In this document: piece after piece, positions 11,563-22,146 of the stretch | Layout of the letters: every line of letters begins with the position of its first letter | Numbering within the stretch: position 1 is the first letter of the stretch | From: Tetradesmus obliquus | Taxonomy: Eukaryota > Chlorophyta > Chlorophyceae > Sphaeropleales > Scenedesmaceae | Assembly: GCA_030272155.1 (NCBI GenBank) | Contig: CP126201.1 | Coordinates: 310,001 to 374,000 of the forward strand | Direction: 5' to 3' | DNA length: 64,000 bases | The notes under the pieces: model-generated | Told to the model about the DNA's origin: nothing | Databases searched by the model: none | The model's input: only the letters and a program-made list of their open reading frames with translations | Program-made: the position numbers and the translations under genes

Positions 11563-14500
11563 CTACTGCTGCTGTGCACCTGCATCAGCTGCAGCCACAG
11601 CCGACGCTGCTGGCGTGGCCTTGCTCGTCAGCTGCCGCACGCTTAGGATGTTGTTGCGTGCGGAGAGCTTACTAAACCCCACCCCTGCGCGTGGCCCCCA
11701 GCCCTTGGGCAGCGGCGGCTGCCTGCCAGCACTGACGCTGCTGCTGTCATCATCGCTGCCGCTGGCAGCAGCCTCATCTGCTGCTGCTGAGGCGCTGCGG
11801 TACTCCGCATCTGCTGCTGCCGCCTGCTCGGCGTCTGCTGCTGCTGCTGCCAGGTATGCTGCTGCTGCTGCCTCCACAGCAGCCATCGCCTCTTCAAGCT
11901 GAGGCATGATATCTTCCTGGCCGGGTGCTGCCGCTGCTTCGTCGAGATCACCCAGCGCATCTGCAGCAGCTGCCTCCAGCACACTCACTGCTGCATCAGC
12001 CTCAGCAGTTGTCAGCGCCTCCTGCATCGATACCAACCCATCCTGCTCATCTTCCGTCTCCTCCTCCTGCTGCAGCTGCATGGCAGTCTCTGCCGCTGCT
12101 GCTGCTGCTGCTTCATCCTCTTTGCTGCTGCTGCTGGGGTCCTCACCAGCAGCAGCAGCAGCACCAGCAGCATTCCACCCAGTCAGCTGAGCCACATCAG
12201 CATCCAGCGACCGCTGCAGCTGCGCAATCACCTCCCGCATGTCAATCTCCTCCCCGCCAGCGCCACTGCTGCTGCTGCTATCATCATCGCCGCCTGCACC
12301 ACCGCCCCCTGACACCTCAGGGTGGCTGCCCGGCACTGCCTCTGAACCCTTATTGAACATCGCATTCAGCGCCGCAACAGCAGCAGCCTTGTCGCTGCTG
12401 TCGCCAGCCCCGCCTGCTGCTGCGCTGCCAGCCATGCTGTGATCCTGCGAGCCAGGGGGCCGGTAGCGCCTCCAGGACTGCGGAGGGGTGGAGACCTTAG
12501 GCCTGTCAGGCGGCGGCTGCTTGTACTTGCTGCGGCTGTTGGTGCTGCTGCTGCTGCTGCCGTTGCTGCGCTCAGACGGCTTGCTGGCGTCGCTGCTGCT
12601 GCTGCTGGGTGCCAGGGGCTTGAGCTTGGCGTGTGCTGCTGGCAACTGCTCCTTGTTGACGTCTGTGGATAGGGAAGACTGCAGCGTCTCCCTGCGGCAG
12701 CAGCAGCAGCGGGCAGAGACATGAGTCAGTGAAACATCCTGCTGGAGGTGCACAGCTTGCCTGCCCACCGCAGGGCATAGCTCTAAATACATGCACGCAA
12801 CAACCTGGGCTGAACACTGTCAACAATGCGCATGCTGAAAGGAAGACGCCACCACAACACTAGGGACCATATCTCACACCCGTGCAGCCCGTCTGAGCAC
12901 AATTGCGCACACCACAGCAACATCGCGTTCTCCTCCGCCACATGCTGCAGGCCCAGATCAAACACCACAGCACCACCAGCAACTGCAACCATCAGCGCAC
13001 AGGTTCAGGCATCCTTTTATGCGCACCTCAGCAGCAGCGCGTTCTCCTCCGCCACCTGCTGCAGCTCCTGGATGAACTCCTCAGCCAGCTGCTTGCGGAT
13101 GTCCATCACGCGTTGCGCGATGGAGCGAGGGTCCACGTCGCAGCTGCGCACGTTGTCAAACAGCTCGTCCCGGCCCTGCGGGGGTGCGGTAAACAACATA
13201 CACAGTTGTGTTTGAGGACATGTTGAGAGCCTATGCACCTGCTGGAGCCTGACATGCTGTTAAGCGCCGTCGCTGTTGCTGCTGCTGCTGTGTGTACTCC
13301 AACACCGCTGCCATTTCTGGTTTGCTATAATGCTGCTGGCCCTGCCACGGATGCTGCTGGAAGCTGCGACAGCTGCTGGTGTTATCAAGCATGCATGGCT
13401 GCACTGTCCTGATACTGCTGCTGTCCTGTCATGCACCAAGTCCAGTCTATGCTGCTGCTGCCACACCTCACGCTGTTACACTGCTGCAAGTACGACGCCC
13501 CGTCAGCTGAGATGAGTGCTGCCACCGCTGCTGCTGCCGCGGCCTCACCGTGTTGTACTTGGCCTCCTCGATGGGCATGGCCAGCAGCTTGCGCAGGAAC
13601 GCCTCGCCACTGATCTCGTCCCAGCTGCCGTCCTGCAAGGTGCAAGGAGCACACGGAAAGCAGGCAGCGCGGATCAGTGGCATGATGATTGCGTGCACCT
13701 GGCGGTCGATTTGCACCAGCACATGACACAGGAAACTGTGCAGGTGAAAGTCATGCAGGTGATCTTGTACTGCTGATGTGCTGGCTGAAGTGCAGCTGGT
13801 GCCCTGTGGATGTTCGCGTAGGGTTTCCTTGCTTTTGGTTGTGTAGGGTTTCCTTGCTTTTGCGGTTGCTGCTGGCCCTGTGCTGCACACACCTTGGGGA
13901 TGGGGTTCTGCTTGTAGAAGTTCACCAGCCAAGAGTACACGTTGGCATTTGTCTCCATAAGATACACCATCAACGTTTTTGCAGCCCTGCAGGGCAACAA
14001 CAGTGTGTGGGTTAGACCAAGAACCAGGGGCTTGAATGTTGAGGTCCTTGCCAGCTGGGCAGCAGCAAGCACCACAACCAGCAGTTCGCATGGACGTTGC
14101 AGAGTGGGCAGCAGCCCACGTTACTCTGATGCTTTGCGTCCAAAGTGCGTGTATGCTGCTGCACAGCGGCTGCTGTTGAGCAGGGCCAGCAGTACTGCAG
14201 GTCAGAGGTTGGGCGGGTCATGTGCCTCACCGCTCTGTCAGCAGGCCGATCAAGCGGTCTCTGTTGCCATCACGCAGAGGCGAGTCATAAGGACTCCGCA
14301 TCCTGCAAGATCAGCGGAGACACGGCTTTTGAGCGAGGAAAGCCCCAGCGACACGGTCCGTGAGAGGCCCTACCATAGCTCTGACGTGATCACGCACCAG
14401 GCGGGCCTGCCTCGGCGCCTAGTCTTCGCTTCAAACTGCTTGCCATGGTTTGAGCGTGCTCGCTTTGCTGCGTCGCTCTCCTCGCTACTGCTGCTGCTGC

Positions 14501-14645
14501 TGTTCTCTGCTGCCACCTTCAGACTGCTAGGGCGTGCACGCAGACCTCCCGGGTTTCGTTTAAGCGTTGAAAGAGGTGTCAAGGCTACTGGACCTGCACC
14601 AAGCCGAGTATGGAACGCGCGTTGTGGGAGCAGCAAGCCCCTCAT
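11563..14645 (-). CDS. Conserved, probably plastid-targeted protein of unknown function, 591 aa
   Basis: Six minus-strand exons close perfectly in phase: 14645-14398, 14302-14231, 13986-13893, 13632-13549, 13175-13027 and 12691-11563. The first 60 residues are rich in Arg, Ser, Leu and Ala with few acidic residues, like a chloroplast transit peptide. Exons 3 to 5 encode a compact, well-formed domain: TLMVYLMETNANVYSWLV, then a GSWDEISGEAFLRKLL segment, then VDPRSIAQRVMDIRKQLAEE followed by LQQVAEENALLLRE. It looks conserved and helical, but I cannot name its family. The last exon is a long acidic Ala/Ser/Glu tail with predicted coiled-coil character that ends in a short conserved-looking LPKGWGPRAGVGFSKLSARN segment. 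Structure certain, role unknown. Confidence 0.8.
12905..12965 (-). repeat. Intronic copy of exon 5 end (591-aa gene)
   Basis: The intron after exon 5 repeats the exon's last ~45 nt plus donor-like sequence; its translation HVAEENAMLLW matches QVAEENALLLR of the true exon with three changes. Confidence 0.8.
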
Positions 14646-15625
14646 GTTTGCTGCTGTCTGTGCCTGTCGTCGTGTTTGTGGATGGTTTTGATTTTCAAGA
14701 TCTCAGTTGACACGGTTTCTCTGCACTGCTGGTGTGGTCTACAGCCTTGTTCAAGTTCACCTAAAAAGGTAGGAGAGCCCATTGGAGGGTGTCCGCAGCT
14801 TGAACATCATGACAGATGCTGTGGTACACTCGCACCCCTGTCGAAAACGACCACGACAACTCTTGGAACGGCTGGTCACACTCGCAGCAGGCGGCGTGCT
14901 GCGCCCAGTCTAACGCTTGCGCAATTCAGCGCCAAAAGGCCCTCTAGGCATTTCCGAGTACATAGAGTGAACTTTACATATTTAATAAGTAACAACCACA
15001 TCCGAAGCTTCACGGTTTTGCACTTCTGACCTACGTCGTTGACCAGCAGATCCGATGTTCAAGGTTGCTGATCTCATGCATGCTGTCACGACATGCTGGA
15101 GCGTGCTGCTGACCAGGCAGCTAGACAAAATCACAAGACGACAATGCACTCGACTCACAAACACACAAACATGCAGCATACTCCTTTTTACAAACAACAG
15201 CTCCCACTGCGTGACCTGCAGCTGCTGACTGAGCAGTCATGCTCATCAGCAGCACTGCTGGTGATGGCAACAGCACGTGCACACCCTGCATGACTCGAGA
15301 GTGCTAGCACTGTGTTGTGGTTATAAGCAAACTTGACATGCCGTGGACCTGGCGCGATCACCAAGCGCCAGCACACTCTGAGACCCAACGCTGCTAGTTT
15401 AGGCGGACAAGCAGTTGGTTGACCACCCCGACATCAGGACCGCATGCTGACGCTCCTTGTAACCGACAGGCTGAAACATAAACAATGACAATTGTGTTAT
15501 CTGGCACCCTGTGCTGCAAGCCTCACCAACAAGACAACACCGCTTTGCTGTGCAGTTGCCATCAAAACACATGAGGCACTGCAGTCCAGCCGTCGATTTA
15601 GGATCCGCAACACAGCATCACCATT
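14646..15625. other. Intergenic: promoter of 591-aa gene and 3' flank of oxygenase gene
   Basis: No gene is seen. TTACA at 15188-15192 (TGTAA on the minus strand) is a plausible polyadenylation signal for the oxygenase gene, about 430 bp past its stop. I see no clear TATA box for the downstream gene. Confidence 0.4.
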
Positions 15626-18600
15626 CTACTTCCTGTTCCAGTGCTCGTAGTCAACGAAGAAGAAGCGCTGCCTCAGCTGTCCCAACTGCCGGTGCGCAAA
15701 CAGCAGCGCGCAAGCCAGCAGCGCCAGCAGCACACACTGCCAGCCGGGCAGCGCCGCCAGCGCGCCTGCTGCTGCCTGCATAGCGCCAGGGCCACTGCCT
15801 GCTGCTGTTGCTGCTGCTGCTGTGGTTCCAGCAGGTGTGCTGCCAGCAGCCACTGCTGCAGCAGTGATGGCTGCTGTGCAAGCTGCTGCTGCGATGCCTG
15901 ACAAGCCCAAGCACACCGCCTGCAAAGCAGCCAGGAAGAGTATGCAGTGCCGAATAGAGCAGTCAGGACACAGACCGGTTGCCAGCCAGTGGTCAGGTTG
16001 AGGCCGTGCAGCAAGTTTTCAGGTGTAGAGTTGCATGACTGCCAGCTCCCGAGTACAGGGTTCGCTGTTCAGGTGAACTCGCCAATGTTGCAGGAAGCAG
16101 CAGCATTATTGTTATGGCTGAACTGATGATTTGATGACAATGAAGTCATTCAGGAGCAACTGCTGAGGTGGGCGCTTCATGACGAGCGCCTCACCTGCAG
16201 CCGCTAGATCCCACCATGCTGCAAGTCGCTGCAAAGCAAGCCCTGCAGCTGTGCAAGCCTCACCTGCAGCCGCTGCTTCCATTACCTGCCGCACTGCAGC
16301 TCTTGCAGTGCTGCGTGTGCTTGCCACACCCGATCCACTCTAGCGCTGCATGTCGCTGCAAAGCAGGCACCTCAACCGTCACCTGCAGCCGCTGGATCCA
16401 CTCTAGCGCTGCATGTCGCTGCAAAGCAGGCACCTCAACCGTCACCTGCAGCCGCTGGATCCACTCTAGCGCTGCATGTCGCTGCAAAGCAGGCACCTCA
16501 ACCGTCACCTGCAGCCGCTGGATCCACTCTAGCGCTGCATGTCGCTGCAAGGCATGCACCTCAACCGTCACCTGCAGCCGCTGGATCCACTTGACTGCTG
16601 CGCTGCAGCTCTTGCAGTGCTGCGTGTGCTGGCTGAAACGGTCCATCACCACAGCGCGAGGCAGCACAGGGCCAAGACCTTGGCTGGCCAGGGCGCCCGG
16701 CCAGGGCACGGAGCCGCCGGCGCAGTCGTGGTACCAGCTGCGGAACTTGATGATGCCTGCATGGGGAGAGGGAAGCATACAGGCAGCAAGTGAGAGGGGA
16801 GTAAGCATGTGTGGATGGTAAGTGCCGGCTGAGTGGCTGCATAGCAGGCAGCGGCACAAAATGTTTACCATCTGCAGATGCGTGAAATGTATGACCAGCA
16901 GTAGGGAGGAGCTGCCAGGTGCAGAGAGCAGCGCTGAGAGGCGTCAGGCGCAGCTGCTGTAGATGCAGAGCAACAACCACAGTGCCGCATGCGGGTTCGT
17001 GTTGCAGGCGTTGCTCATGATATGATGCAGGGAGAAGTGCAGCAAACAAGATCCCTCGCACCCACCTAGGTCTGCGCCGGCGGGCATATAGAAGGCGCTG
17101 CGCCAGTTGGTGTCGCGCCCCTCATGCAGCAGCCGCTCCTGCAACAGCGCAGCACCCCGAACACAGCAGTGCACCCCATCAAGATAGTGAAGGCACACAC
17201 CACCGTCACGTGAAGCACATGCGCACGCCCTTCATATGTACTGCTTGTTTCACAGCAGCAACCGGCACAGGATGGATGCACTGCAGGTGACACTGATCCT
17301 GCCCTCTGCTCAGTTGCATACACCTGCCTACAGGCCACTTACCTGCACGTGCAGCAGCATGCCATCACTATCCAGCACCTGGTTTTGGCCCTGCAGGCAG
17401 CAACGACAGGCAACAGCCAGGGTCACAGATACCAAATTGCGCACAGTCCAGGCGAGCAGCAGCAAGCCAGCGAGAGTTGGGTGACACTGCAAACCAGGTT
17501 CCAAACTCTTCACTGCCACAGCTGGCAGCACAGAAACCCTATGGCGGCAGCAGCAGCAGCACCTCTTCGGCTGCATGCTGCAGCCACCACCGAGCCTCAC
17601 CAAGTGGAACACCCACTCCACTGCTGCTGCCAGCTTGGCGGCAAAAGCCGGCACCTTGGCATTCGTGAAGAAGGCTGTTATCACGCGGCTCTTGCCGGGT
17701 GCTGTTGGGATGCCGTAGAAAGTCAACACCAGCGTGGTGCCTTTGACCGTGTTGGTCTGGCTGCTGGCGTTGAGCGTTGGAGGCACAAAGTTGTTGACAG
17801 TGTCGGTTGGCGCTGCTGTCTTGAAGGGAGCACTGTCCCTGAACAGCTGAAAGCCGCCTGCAAAACAGCACCAAGCAGAACATAGATTGCGATATGGTAC
17901 ATCGGTACAACTTGTGTGATCCACAGAACGCTTGCAGGACAGCTGCACATGCACCATCAGTAGCAACATGGTGTGCCATGTGCCACGCCATCAGCTGAAT
18001 GACTGTCAATCCAACCTGGAACACACTTGCAGGAAATTTGGACATCAGCACCAACTGCAAAGGCAGTCGGAACAAATGATGCGTTGCCAGCAAAACACTA
18101 CGCGTGCATGGAGTTGATGGTAGGTGATGCAGCATCTGCTGAAGTAGCCGCATCTAAGCTGTGATTCAACCAAACAGCAGCACAGCACAGCGCTCACCTT
18201 GCGCAGTCACGTCCACCTTGCGTGACGGCCAGCGGCTGCGCTTTGTCCCTGCAGGCACTCAGCACAGAGAGCCTGCACATCTGCAACGTCCTCCAACCTG
18301 TTAAATGCTCACCTTGTGCAGTCACGTCCACCTTGGTGGTGATGGCCAGGGGCTGCGCCTTGTCCCTGCTGGCGCTGCCCATGATGCCGTGGTGAGCAAA
18401 GGGGATGTGGCTGGGGTCAAAGCTGCGGCACATCCAACAGCAGCATTAACATGACATGAGCAGCTGCGCTTCCAGCGGCATTTCAGCGGCATGCTCAACA
18501 CAGAGCCATGCAGAAGGGCTTTGATGCCGTGGTGCGCAAAAAGGGATGCGTCTGGGGTCAAAGCTGTGCAGACGGCAGGAACAGCAGAATGACAGCAGCA

Positions 18601-19390
18601 CAACCACAGCACAAGCAGCTGTGCTGGCGACACAGCCTCAGCAGGTGCCACTGCCCATGTGCGCTTCAAAGCTCACAATCAACTGATTAGCCACCATGAA
18701 GATGTTAACAATATCACAACTCACAGATTCTCCATCATCGTGTCATAGCCGTATTCCAGGTCCCGTGCAAACCACTCGCCTCCCAGCAACGTCCAGCCCC
18801 CAGCGCCCCACTGGCTGCTGAGGGCGGGCGGTGAGGCAGCTGCCAAATCGGATGAGGCTGCATCAGGCCACACCCACAGCAGGCCCTGCGCAACCTGCAG
18901 TGGCACAAAACACGCGCACGCAGATGCAGGTTGTGAGGCGCACAACTTCTCTGTAAGCGAAACAGCCACTGTTAGGCGGCTGCCAAATCAGATGAGGCCG
19001 CATCCGGCCACACCCACAGCAGGCCCTGCGCAACCTGCGTGGGCAAGAGGCGCCACAAGATAGCAGGCAATCTGACTGTGAGGCTTGCACAAAACACGTG
19101 CGGCCCAACCAGCTGCTATGAGGCTGCTGCCAGGGCAGGCGAGGCCCGCTTCCGGCTACACCCACATCCGTCAAGCTGAACTGCAAGCGTACACGGATCC
19201 TGTAAGCTTACACGGATCCTGCAAGCTTGCGCTGTTCCTGTAAGATCACAGCCTCAAGGCCATCTGCTGGCATCTGCTGAATGACATTAACTGCCGTCAG
19301 TGACAGACAAGCTGCCAACTGCCGCTGCTTCTCACGCTGTCGGCCTATGTGTAAGAGATTTGTGGCGGCGCAGGTGTGCTTGATGCTGCA

Positions 19391-19425
<35 letters not shown>

Positions 19426-20791
19426 ACGACAAGGGTGACGGCCCACCTGAGAAGGGTATGTAATGGCGCAGGTGCGCTTGCTGCTGCAAGCTGCTGCGTG
19501 TGCAGCAGGCTCCCCGATCTGTGGGATGGAGGTGCACTTGCCTTGGGAGTCAAACTGCCAGCCTGCAGTCAACAGCAGTGACAGCGTAAAGCCCAGACAG
19601 AAGGCTGTCAATCAGCCTGCAGTGAAGAATGCCAGCCGGCAAAGGCAATCAAAGGAAGCATGTACAGAAGGCTGCCGAACTGCCAGCCTGCAGGTTTCTG
19701 ATCACAGCAGCTCAAGGGAACAGGCGTGTGAATGTGAGCCTGATGCAACACCTGTATGTCGGCAAGACATTCGACCCTGCAGTGTGGCATGCGGCTATGC
19801 ACAACAGGTGTTACATGCCTGTCTGCTGTAAGCAGCGTGAAATGGTGGCACAGGCACTGGAGTGCATGTTCTGTGGCTTGCTGTGCGCCTGTACCATGGT
19901 ATGAGCACATCTACGATTCTGGACTGCGGCTGCAAACCCTGGTTAACACTGCTCTGCTTGCATGCTGTCAAACGCAATCACTCCGTTGATGCCCTGGCAT
20001 GTGCAGATGCAACTTATAATGTGTTTTTTACAGCGGCCGCGCACCGTGGTATGCGCACATGAGCTGGCCTGTGCTGGGCTCCAGCCTGCCCTCCGACAGG
20101 GGGGCCAGCCTGTGCGGGCAGCGGTCCTCAAACACCACCCAGCTGCGGCAGCAAACAACAAGGCAGGGAGGGGGACACAAGCCGGCCGGCGGGCATGTCA
20201 AGTTGCAGATACTTGCGGCAATCTCCTGTGAACGTGCCTGACTAACGTCATCAAACCACCCGGCTGCAGAGGCGGGAAGCGCAGTGGTTGTCATTGAGCA
20301 GAGGCATGCAGTCAGAGACACAGGCATGCAGGGAACTCCACGCGGGTGCAACAGCGGCCAGCTACGGTGTGCCATGCATACTGACGCGTTGCCTGCAGCA
20401 TGGCCTGCTAATGCGTCTGCTTGCACAACATAGGCAGTGAAGGATGCCGCTGTCGATGACAAACTCTATGCTGTGTAACATACAGTAGCACGCTGTCTTG
20501 TACTTGTCAAGATACCAGCACAAGCTACCAGCACAACAGCCACACTCACTTGCCGCTGCCATCTTTCCAGACAACCATGTCTATGCCTAACAGTTTGGTG
20601 GCTGTGGGGCGGGCAGCATCCAGCTGGCTCACAATCCCAACAGGGTACCAGGCACGGTGCCAGTTGAAGGAACCTGACTCCTGCTGCTGCACTGGCTGCT
20701 GTGTGGGTGATGCTGTTGCTGCTGCTGCGCCTGGCTGCTCCAGCGTGCCTGGACTGGCAGCAGCTGCTGCAGGCAGCACATGGTGCACACG

Positions 20792-20831
<40 letters not shown>

Positions 20832-20926
20832 TTGCTGCTTCTGGCAGCAGACCGAAGACTCAACAGCCCTGCAAGTTGTTTACAAGTGCCTGGTCGTGAG
20901 CTAGCTAACTGTATCGACAAATACAT
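15626..20926 (-). CDS. Rieske iron-sulfur oxygenase, pheophorbide a oxygenase/PTC52-like, 575 aa
   Basis: Ten minus-strand exons close in phase: 20926-20550, 20142-20045, 19562-19447, 18894-18725, 18422-18313, 17857-17601, 17390-17343, 17138-17066, 16756-16572 and 15919-15626. After a Ser/Ala-rich N-terminus comes [13 protein letters not shown], the Rieske motif [11 protein letters not shown] (Cys134, His136) and CAYHG (Cys155, His158), and the mononuclear-iron motif [11 protein letters not shown] (Asp256, His259, His264). HTQHCKSC near residues 460-467 is the C-terminal CxxC typical of the PAO/PTC52/TIC55 group, and a membrane helix lies in the last exon before [10 protein letters not shown]. 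Such enzymes are plastid membrane proteins that use ferredoxin to oxidise chlorophyll derivatives. PAO proper (chlorophyll breakdown) and PTC52 (protochlorophyllide-related) cannot be separated here. Start chosen at 20926; an in-frame ATG at 21031 also exists. Confidence 0.88.
16174..16600 (-). repeat. 63-bp minisatellite carrying repeated splice donors (oxygenase exon 9)
   Basis: Four exact-period 63-bp units cover about 16332-16590. Each holds, on the minus strand, an exon end WIQRLQ followed by GTGACGG. Identical exon-end/donor junctions therefore occur after 16572, 16509, 16446 and 16383, and diverged ones after 16264 and 16195. The copy at 16258-16320 also repeats the HCKSC coding stretch. 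The unit is 21 codons with no stop, so the array is open in the exon's frame (repeat [21 protein letters not shown] written in nucleotides ends at each donor). Confidence 0.95.
18198..18560 (-). repeat. Copies flanking oxygenase exon 5 on both sides
   Basis: On the donor side (18198-18258) the last ~55 nt of exon 5 plus GTGAGC donor are repeated. On the acceptor side (about 18504-18560) the first ~45 nt are repeated more loosely. The true exon lies between, 18313-18422. Confidence 0.85.
18965..19165 (-). repeat. Acceptor-side copies of oxygenase exon 4
   Basis: 18969-19040 repeats the first ~62 nt of exon 4 with its acceptor; in the first 20 codons there are four differences, all synonymous, and then a stop. 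A weaker copy lies at about 19113-19165. Confidence 0.88.
19360..19910 (-). repeat. Copies of oxygenase exon 3 (both ends) and exon 2 end
   Basis: 19360-19400 repeats the end of exon 3 (translation [10 protein letters not shown] against [10 protein letters not shown]). The acceptor and first codons (GWQF) of exon 3 recur around 19610-19650 and 19675-19705. Positions 19884-19910 echo the CAYHG end of exon 2. A (CAG)n tract follows the exon 3 donor on the coding strand. Confidence 0.7.
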
Positions 20927-21080
20927 GGTCACGATCACACCACTGCTAATGATGTGGCTTGCAAGTATGATCTTAAATCGCAGAGGACAGCATGCATGGG
21001 TAGCTATGCGTCCGCAATCCCCGGTGCACATGAAGTCCTCGCTGCTTTCAGCAATGCATGTGCATGGCCTTGCTCACCAA

Positions 21081-21128
<48 letters not shown>

Positions 21129-22146
21129 TCTGCTGCTGCAGAGCAGGGACAGAGCAGGAACGCTGCCGCAGCGCCATCCCCGTCGCAGACCTGCTGTACA
21201 TCATTAGCATGTCTTGATACAACCGTTCTAATTGGGCGCACGCTGTTGTTGCTTTGACGAGTGATCCTGCTACACGTAGTTTCGTATCTGCAACTGTTCG
21301 TGTGGCGATTGAAGCATCGTCAAGAGAAGTCAATACATGCAACCAATGTGTGCGGCAAGATGCACCCGGAATGTGTGTACGGCACGAGTGTAGGGCGCGC
21401 TCACCGTTTGACAGGGTCACTGACACTGCTAGTTTAGGAAGCTCGTTTGCTTGGATCTACTGCATGTGTCAACAATGTTTACAGCAACAAACAACTGGAG
21501 TGCTCCTGTGTGTGGCTTGGGCCCAACAGCACGGTAGCCAAGTACTGCTAGCAACAAAGCCTGATACTTTCAGGCTGAGATGCATGTCTCTCACCACTTG
21601 CTGGTGCTGTTCAAAGTGCCACATTGGCTTTTGTTGGACGATAAATGTTCATGAGGACCATCAGGTCAGTGCTTTGAGACCCAGGAAGGTACAGACATCA
21701 GACTGGTTCGGTAGGTACACGCCTACAGCTGCCTCTGCCTCTGTACTGCCAGCAGTACAGAGCCGGGCTTGGCTTCACTGGCTACTTAAAGTGCTGCTGC
21801 CAATTGTTAACTCCGTGCTTCCTGCACTTGTGACATGCTGCAACTGCTGCTAAACGTTGTCAGACGTAGTTAAAAAAGCACGCACACCAGACAGCATCTG
21901 TGCACAGCGTTGTGGGGAACATGCTTCGCGCATGGCACTGTGCCTTTACTGCACAGCGCTTGTGTCTGCAGCCAGGTTTCGCGTACATACCACAGCAGCT
22001 CATCAGCAGGCAGGCGATTGAGCCAGCTTGGGTGTTTGAGCACGAGGCACCAGAACAACAGCAAAGAACAATTGTCACACCTGACGAGAGTCTACCACCC
22101 AAGTGACGAGCAGGCGAGGCACACCTGAACTAGACATCTTTGCTGC
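20927..22146. other. Divergent promoter region between oxygenase (-) and TIM44 (+) genes
   Basis: No gene is called. A pure (CTG)n tract of about 20 units lies at 21077-21135. The remainder shows no recognisable element; a start exon of either gene could be hidden here. Confidence 0.35.

Noticed and set aside
16330-16600. CRISPR-like repeat array
   Set aside because: The 63-bp units are contiguous without unique spacers and derive from the adjacent exon end.
21077-21135. Coding poly-Gln/Ala tract upstream of the oxygenase
   Set aside because: It lies outside any in-phase exon chain, and no neighbouring domain sequence supports translation.
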